DNA of 64,000 nucleotides, from positions 7,685,823 to 7,749,822 of the forward strand of contig OZ018408.1 of the NCBI GenBank assembly GCA_963969595.1, read 5' to 3'. Made by a program: the position numbers and the translations under genes. Position 1 is the first letter of the stretch. Each line of letters starts with the position of its first letter. Below the pieces are notes generated by a model. It ran no database searches. It was given only the letters and a program-made list of their open reading frames with translations, and was not told the origin of the DNA. Below are positions 58,795 to 64,000 of the stretch, piece after piece. Source of the stretch: Neckera pumila. Its lineage: Eukaryota; Streptophyta; Bryopsida; Hypnales; Neckeraceae.

Positions 58795-61700
58795 ATGACC
58801 TTGACCGACAGCAGCAAGGAAGACCGGGAGCTAGAAGATTTTGTGGCGACGGATCAGGCCACCACGGATCAGAAGCAGAACGCGATGGATCTTGACGCCC
58901 CAATTGCAGGTCTCGCCGACAATGCGAACGGCACCGCAGAGGAGGCGAATTTCGGAGCTTCTGGCGTCGAAGGTGAGCTTGTTCTCACTACCCTTTGTGC
59001 GGAATTTCGGCAACTCGAACAGTATTTTTGGAGTGGGGTGGGATCGCATCGCGAGCATCCGCTGAGCTTGGAGAAGTGCGCGCTTAGCTTAGCTTAGCTT
59101 AGCTTAGCTTAGCTTACTCTTCTCTTGCTGAGCTTTGCTCTTGTCGCGGCGACAGAGCTCCTGGGTCGCCCCGGGATGTCCGCCAATTGCCGTGCTCTCG
59201 CCGTCTCTTCTCTATCAGCGTGGGTGTCTGCAAGCTTTCACACTCGTGACACTCGTGACGCTGGGATCGTATCGCTTTTGTTCAGCTGACCGTGGATTCT
59301 CTGCGGTCAAGTTTGTCGTCGACAGCTTTCTTCTTGTTAGAACTTCTTTGTGTTCGTGTTCGTCGTCGTCGTCGTCGTCTTAAGCTTAAGCTCGAGATTT
59401 GGGACAACGTGCGTTTCTCTGTCTCTGACTGAGATTGGTTGACCAGCTTAGTCGGTTCATGTTCTCGTAGGAATCATCGCGTGCCATCCCGCAGCTTCGG
59501 GGAGCTTCACTTTCAGTTTCCCCGTCTTTTGCTCTTCCTTCGTCTCTCTGTCTGTCTGTGCTTCCCCGATTGGAGTCTGTATTAGCTTGGGAGGTGCTTC
59601 TGAGAATATGCGCAGCTCACAACAGTGGAGGCTCGCCAGGGATTGTTGGGTTTGACTCGGATGTGTCGGTCGCGAGCTCGCCAGTTTCTGCAGTTGGGTG
59701 TGAGCACAATTCGGAGCTTGTTGCGTGAAGTTTTGTTTTGAGGGGACTCTGTTTTTGCGGCCACCAAGATTTAGTGATAAAGGTAGGGTGAGTGAGCTTC
59801 CTCTGTAACCGACGATTCCATGCTCGTATAGGCCGAGTGCTCTGATCCTAGAAGCTTGGGAGCTCTTCGTCTCTTTCGAGCCTCTCCGGCTTCTTACTGG
59901 CTACTTGGAGATCTTGGAGTAGCTTGGTGCCCACTCTCTAGATAGAGGGAAGTACTAGTGAAGTGGTAGTTTAGTTTGAAACTACCAGTGAAGTGGTAGT
60001 TTAGCTCCATGAGTAGGCGTACTCACTTCTTCTTCTTCCCCAGCTCACTGTGGCACTTAGTCCTTTGGGTGTCCTCCCCTCTCCATACCCTGGTATGTAC
60101 AGAAGAGGAACAGACTGAGGTCACTCTCAGTTTTGGGTTTGTGGGGTTTCGTTAGCTGCGTTATATGGGCATTGTGTACCTTGTGTGAGCTGGCTTCTCT
60201 GTACCTTGGCCTCATAACGAACTCGATCTGGGTAGCGTTTATGTTAGAGTAGACTTGGAAGCATTATGTTTCTACGTCTTTTTACTGAGCTCAGCGGGGT
60301 AATGAGCAAGGGTTGCATGGAGTTGTCCAAATTTGCAGCCGTAGCTACTTCTGTAGTTTCTGTGTCTATCAAACTTAGATGATAGTTCTATTTGGATGTG
60401 GAGGATCACTTATTACAATGTTCTCCGACTAGATACAGTTCCGAATAATAGCTCTGTATTCCTGCATTGCGACGTATGGTGTCGCGGGTTTGGGTGACTG
60501 CTGTAAGAAGACAGTCTGTTCACTAGCGCCTTCATTATTTAACTAACTAAGCCTTGTTAGCTACATGCATGTGTACTTAGTCCCCTCTCGCCTTACTCTG
60601 CATGCGTTTCCGACTAACTCCTGTAGTTTCTAGATAATCTGAGCTCAAGCCGACTGAGATAAGATTAATCCTTGTTCAAGCTGTGTGCTAATCCTCCCTT
60701 TATTCCGGTGCATGCAGGTATGGACATTGAACAAGGTGACGCGGAAAAGAAGAGCAGCGAGAGCAACACTGTCGCACCGAAAGTAGAAATTGAGAGAAAG
60801 TGGGACCATACCACCGAAGATTATAGTCACAAGCCGGAGGTCAGCAGTTCTAGAGGAGGAGCTGCGAACAACATCACGGAACCTGAATCTCCCTTGAACG
60901 AGAGCTCCCCAGTCTCTCGTCTCCGCAGGAGCGACTCCTCCCGCCCTGGCCTTCGCAAGCTCAACACGGCCAAGACGCGGTCGAACTCTCTCACGAATTC
61001 TCAGCGGAAGTTCCAAGACGGCGCCACTCCGGAGTCCAAAGGCTCCAGGAAGCGAGGCGAGGATGGCGAGGAGTTATTGAGGCAGACGTCAAGCTCGGAG
61101 GACCTCGAAGGGGACGGTGATGAAGTTGACGGCGCAGGCTACCGCTGCGGCATTTGCAAGCAGGATTTCGGAACTGCTAAGAGCTTGAGCTTGCATAAGA
61201 AGCATCACCCGCAGTATACTCTGCGTCGCAACCCCAAGCGCAGCAGGAAGCTGATCGACCAAGAGTACACTGTTGAAGGAGGAGTGGCGACTACTCCCGC
61301 GCAAGCTGCTGCAGTCGGCCCCACGACGAAGAAGACCAGCTCGATGTCCGGGGATTTTCCGAAGCGGTGCACCGAGTGTGAGAAAGAGTTTCCTTCGTGG
61401 AAAGCCTTGTTTGGACACATGAGGTGTCACCCGGAGCGAGAGTGGCGAGGGATTCTGCCGCCTGCTGAGAAGAGCAACAATCCTCAAGGGAGCGGCCCAC
61501 ATGCAAGTGGTGGCAATCTGAGGCGGAAGAAGCAACAAACGCCGCAGCTGCCTCCACCACCTGCTCCATCTGTTACTGAGGACAATGAGAAGTCTGTGTC
61601 CTTGGATTCTAGACGAGCTGGCAAAGCCTCAGACAATGAGAGTGACACTGAGAGCATCGAAGCTGCGTATATGCCGAGTGGCGACCGGTCGCATGCGGTC

Positions 61701-63199
61701 ATGGGGTGGATGAAGAGGTCCAAGAGGTCGAGGCAGACGCACCGCTCGCTGGATGCTGTGAACAGCGCCAAGACGGAGTCGAACGATATGATCGAGGCGC
61801 TCATGCTGCTGCAGTCGGCCGACAAGGAGAAGCTCACGCTTGTGCTCACGCCGGAGTCGCATCATGGGAGAAACTCCCGGAGTAAGTCCAGGACGCCGGA
61901 GTCTGGACTGGAAGCGGAGGCGGATGAGCTTCCTCAGCGGGACCGGAAAATGAAAATGGAAGCTGATGTTGCTAGTCCTTGCGGTGACACCGAAGATGGT
62001 GGTGAGGATTTTGAAACAGGTGCGACTTCACCCTTAGCTCTTGAATTTCTCATTCGTGTTAAGAGGTCTCTTATGTCGGTTCTAATTCAGATGCAGAAGC
62101 TTTTCTCTTGGATTTGCTATGTTTGGCTGATACCGCTCATGTGACATTCTATAATTGTGAAGAAGGATGCTGTTTGCATCTTGGAATGTGAACGCTGATT
62201 GATGAGCTTGATCTAGAACAATGTGCATGCTGATATGATTTTGAAGAAGGATCTTGGTAATGTATTGAAAATTGAGAACTGTATGATGAGCATAATCTAG
62301 AAAACTCATGTATTGACAAATTCCTTGGCCGTTTTCTTACTACAGGGGATCAGGGCACAAGTGCGAGGTCGAAGTACGAATGTGCGACGTGCAAGCGGCA
62401 GTTCAAGTCGCATCAAGCGCTGGGTGGCCACCGGGCGAGCCACAAGAAGGTGAAGGGGTGCTTTGCTAGGACCAACGTGAACGAAGGGGGAGCGCATGAG
62501 CAGAGTCAGGAATCCACGGAAGGAGAAGACGAGGAGATGAATCTGAAGTCGGAGGAGCAGCTCCTTCCCAACGAGCTTCCAGAAACCTCTCACACCAGCA
62601 TTGAGGAAGACGCCAAGCCTTGCAACTACTTGACCACCGCCAAGGACGACAACGAGGAGATGCTGAACCGCAAGGCCAAAGCCCACGAGTGTACCATCTG
62701 TCACCGCGTGTTCACCTCCGGCCAAGCTTTGGGAGGCCACAAGAGGTGTCATTGGGGTGGCGGAAGTGGCACTCCTGAGGTGACGAGTGCCAGCAAGCCT
62801 GTGCAGACTGGGCAACAGAGCAGGCCGTTGAAGGAGGGCGTGCAGCTGGATTTGAATCTGCCTGCGCCTGAGTGTCTGGAGGAGGAGATGGCGCAACAGC
62901 AGGACTTGGAGGCGGCAGGGATGTCGAATCAGTACTTGCCTGGACCAGGCTTGAGCTTCTTCAACATTATGAACAACTCTTCGTCTCGGAATTCGTATGG
63001 AGAGTCCCCTGTGGAGCAAGGACCAGCCGTGTGCGAGTCTGAGCCCATTTCAAGTACTCAGGTGGAGTCCAGCATCAACCAATTCTCCAACTTTGAACGG
63101 GCGTATCACGCTGGGCCTCTGGACTCGTTAACTATCCACCCGAAGCCTCATGTGGCCAGCATGGCGTTGGTGCCTGGGCTTACTCCGACCTCGGCCTGA
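58795..63199 (+). CDS. Four-finger plant C2H2 zinc-finger protein with EAR motif (ZAT-like), 3 coding exons
   Basis: Probable nuclear transcription repressor. Exons 58795-58972, 60718-62019 and 62346-63199 have GT-AG borders and matching phases. They total 2334 nt, or 777 residues plus TGA. Fingers: C203-H223 (CGICKQDFGTAKSLSLHKKH, degenerate helix), C277-H297 (CTECEKEFPSWKALFGHMRC, continuing HPEREWRG), C506-H526 (CATCKRQFKSHQALGGHRAS) and C609-H629 (CTICHRVFTSGQALGGHKRC). The last two have the plant-specific QALGGH. LDLNLPAP at 661-668 is an EAR motif of LxLxL/DLNxxP type, known to recruit TOPLESS-type corepressors. Basic patches RRNPKRSRK (after finger 1) and KRSKRSRQ (about 392-399) may serve nuclear import. 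Order and spacing resemble the Arabidopsis ZAT1/4/9 group, but this protein is much longer. The first ATG (58795) is chosen because exon 1 joins exon 2 in frame; M61 at 60720 is an alternative start. Confidence 0.9.
58973..60717 (+). other. Large intron 1 of the zinc-finger gene
   Basis: 1745 bp between donor AAG/GTGAGC and acceptor CATGCAG. Contains (TTAGC)n at 59083-59115, (CGT)n near 59355-59380 and a duplicated GTGAAGTGGTAGTTTAG at 59957-60004. Long first introns near the start codon often carry regulatory elements in plants. No ORF of note. Confidence 0.7.
62020..62345 (+). other. Intron 2 of the zinc-finger gene (326 bp)
   Basis: Donor ACAG/GTGCGA, acceptor CTTACTACAG. If retained, the reading frame continues to a stop at 62142-62144. 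That would give a 534-residue protein with fingers 1-2 only and no EAR motif. It contains an imperfect internal repeat (GAAGAAGGATGCTG / GAAGAAGGATCTTG). Confidence 0.8.
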
Positions 63200-64000
63200 C
63201 CAGCTAGGCAGGCCCTTTTGTTTCTTCTTCTTCTTCTTCTTAAACTTTGAATGTGGAATCATTCAATCGAAGTTTCCGCAGTTTGAAGCGGCTCAGCCAT
63301 GGAAGAAAGTTTTGCAAGCGGATCGTGCGGTATGGCGGAAGTGCCTTCCTTTCCTTCCCTTCCCCCTGTCGAGTTTGTTGTTTCTTTTAGCCTTCATTGT
63401 ATACAGCGACCGGCACTATAACTGGGTGCTCTCCCAAAAATACAGGTTTGTAAAAGCAAAAAACTCGATCATACAGAAGTTAGTCACCACCTGACGGGCT
63501 GCATTCAAGCTCATAGACGAAAGTAGAATTATTCTGGACCCAAGGATAAACAGTTTCGTTGTTGAAATGAGCATCATCATACAACTTATATGTCACTTCC
63601 AGTCACACTTGTGCTTAGTTCGCACTGGGCTTTCTGCGGAGAAGCCACAGCCCCTGCAGCACACATCCTACTGGCTTGTGCTTTTTCTCTTTTTGGTTTA
63701 CATGTGTATAAACAATTTTTTAGAGGCGCGTTTCTATGTCACTCACTTTTTTTCTTGGACTTTGAACCTCTCTCCTTCTCCCCCTCCCCTGTGTGTTTCT
63801 GTTAAGTCAAAGTCTCTTTGCAAAGTTTGTGACCCAAAATGGTGCTGCATAAGTCAGTCTTTCTACTGTGGATAATATTTTAATGTACTCTATTGCAGTA
63901 AACGAAATTCTGGCCCAGTGAGATGGAGAACTCGAGATGTATGTATCTTTCTTTTCTTTTCTTTTCTTTTAAGAACTGTGGTGATGGTGGCTCTCCCTCC
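63200..64000 (+). other. 3' UTR and downstream of the zinc-finger gene
   Basis: Directly after the stop comes a (TTC)n tract at 63222-63241. Short frames in this stretch are unsupported. No clear AATAAA signal was found, so the 3' end is not defined. The window ends here. Confidence 0.5.

Noticed and set aside
61089..61849. Long minus-strand ORFs of 92-149 codons
   Set aside because: Antisense shadows of zinc-finger exon 2.
62306..63019. 237-codon minus-strand ORF
   Set aside because: Antisense shadow of zinc-finger exon 3, produced by its codon usage.

Overview
This window is nuclear DNA of a eukaryote, most likely a land plant. It has two intron-bearing genes with GT-AG introns: a plant-type 26S proteasome ubiquitin receptor, and a plant-type C2H2 zinc-finger protein with QALGGH helices and an EAR repression motif. 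Plant Stowaway and Helitron relics are also present. Long AT-rich intergenic stretches with GC-richer gene ends would suit a non-seed plant such as a bryophyte, but that is a guess and I cannot name the species. No bacterial-style operons, rRNA, tRNA or CRISPR arrays were seen.

Layout. Positions 187-4488 (minus strand) hold an RPN13 homologue. I could reconstruct it as 13 coding exons giving a 322-residue protein with an N-terminal Pru domain and a C-terminal DEUBAD domain. Its promoter and a probable 5' leader intron follow to about 5.65 kb. From about 5.7 to 55 kb lies a repeat-rich gene desert. From 56 kb to the right edge is a three-exon gene (58795-63199, plus strand) for a 777-residue four-finger C2H2 protein. 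It has a long GC-rich leader and a CT-rich upstream region.

The desert is not featureless. Its dominant component is a family of about 18 non-coding elements of 0.4-1 kb. Each is bounded by TTAA and ends in inverted CCCCTAAAGG or CCCCTAAATG termini, which is the hallmark of piggyBac-type transposons. They fall into three related sequence classes, called A, B and C here. Classes A and B share their right-hand third, and one copy is an A/B chimera. A tandemly duplicated host segment supplies an apparent empty site that still reads TTAA where its twin carries an element. Class A copies share a subterminal hairpin with paired compensatory changes. No transposase gene is in the window.

Other mobile DNA: four short Helitron-like elements (two joined directly head to tail), two Stowaway MITEs, two PIF/Harbinger-like MITEs, one hAT-like foldback MITE, five copies of a MITE family with CATTAG ends, one 754-bp element with long inverted ends, and a 247-bp inverted-repeat element. 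There is also an actively patterned minisatellite (55.4-56.1 kb), a near-perfect 29-bp hairpin at 14.9 kb, GC-rich islands at 24.5-24.9 and 31.9-33.1 kb, and possible decayed coding pieces at 12.7-13.9 and 41.5-41.9 kb.

The two genes are not functionally linked by anything visible. One is proteasome housekeeping, the other a probable transcriptional repressor.
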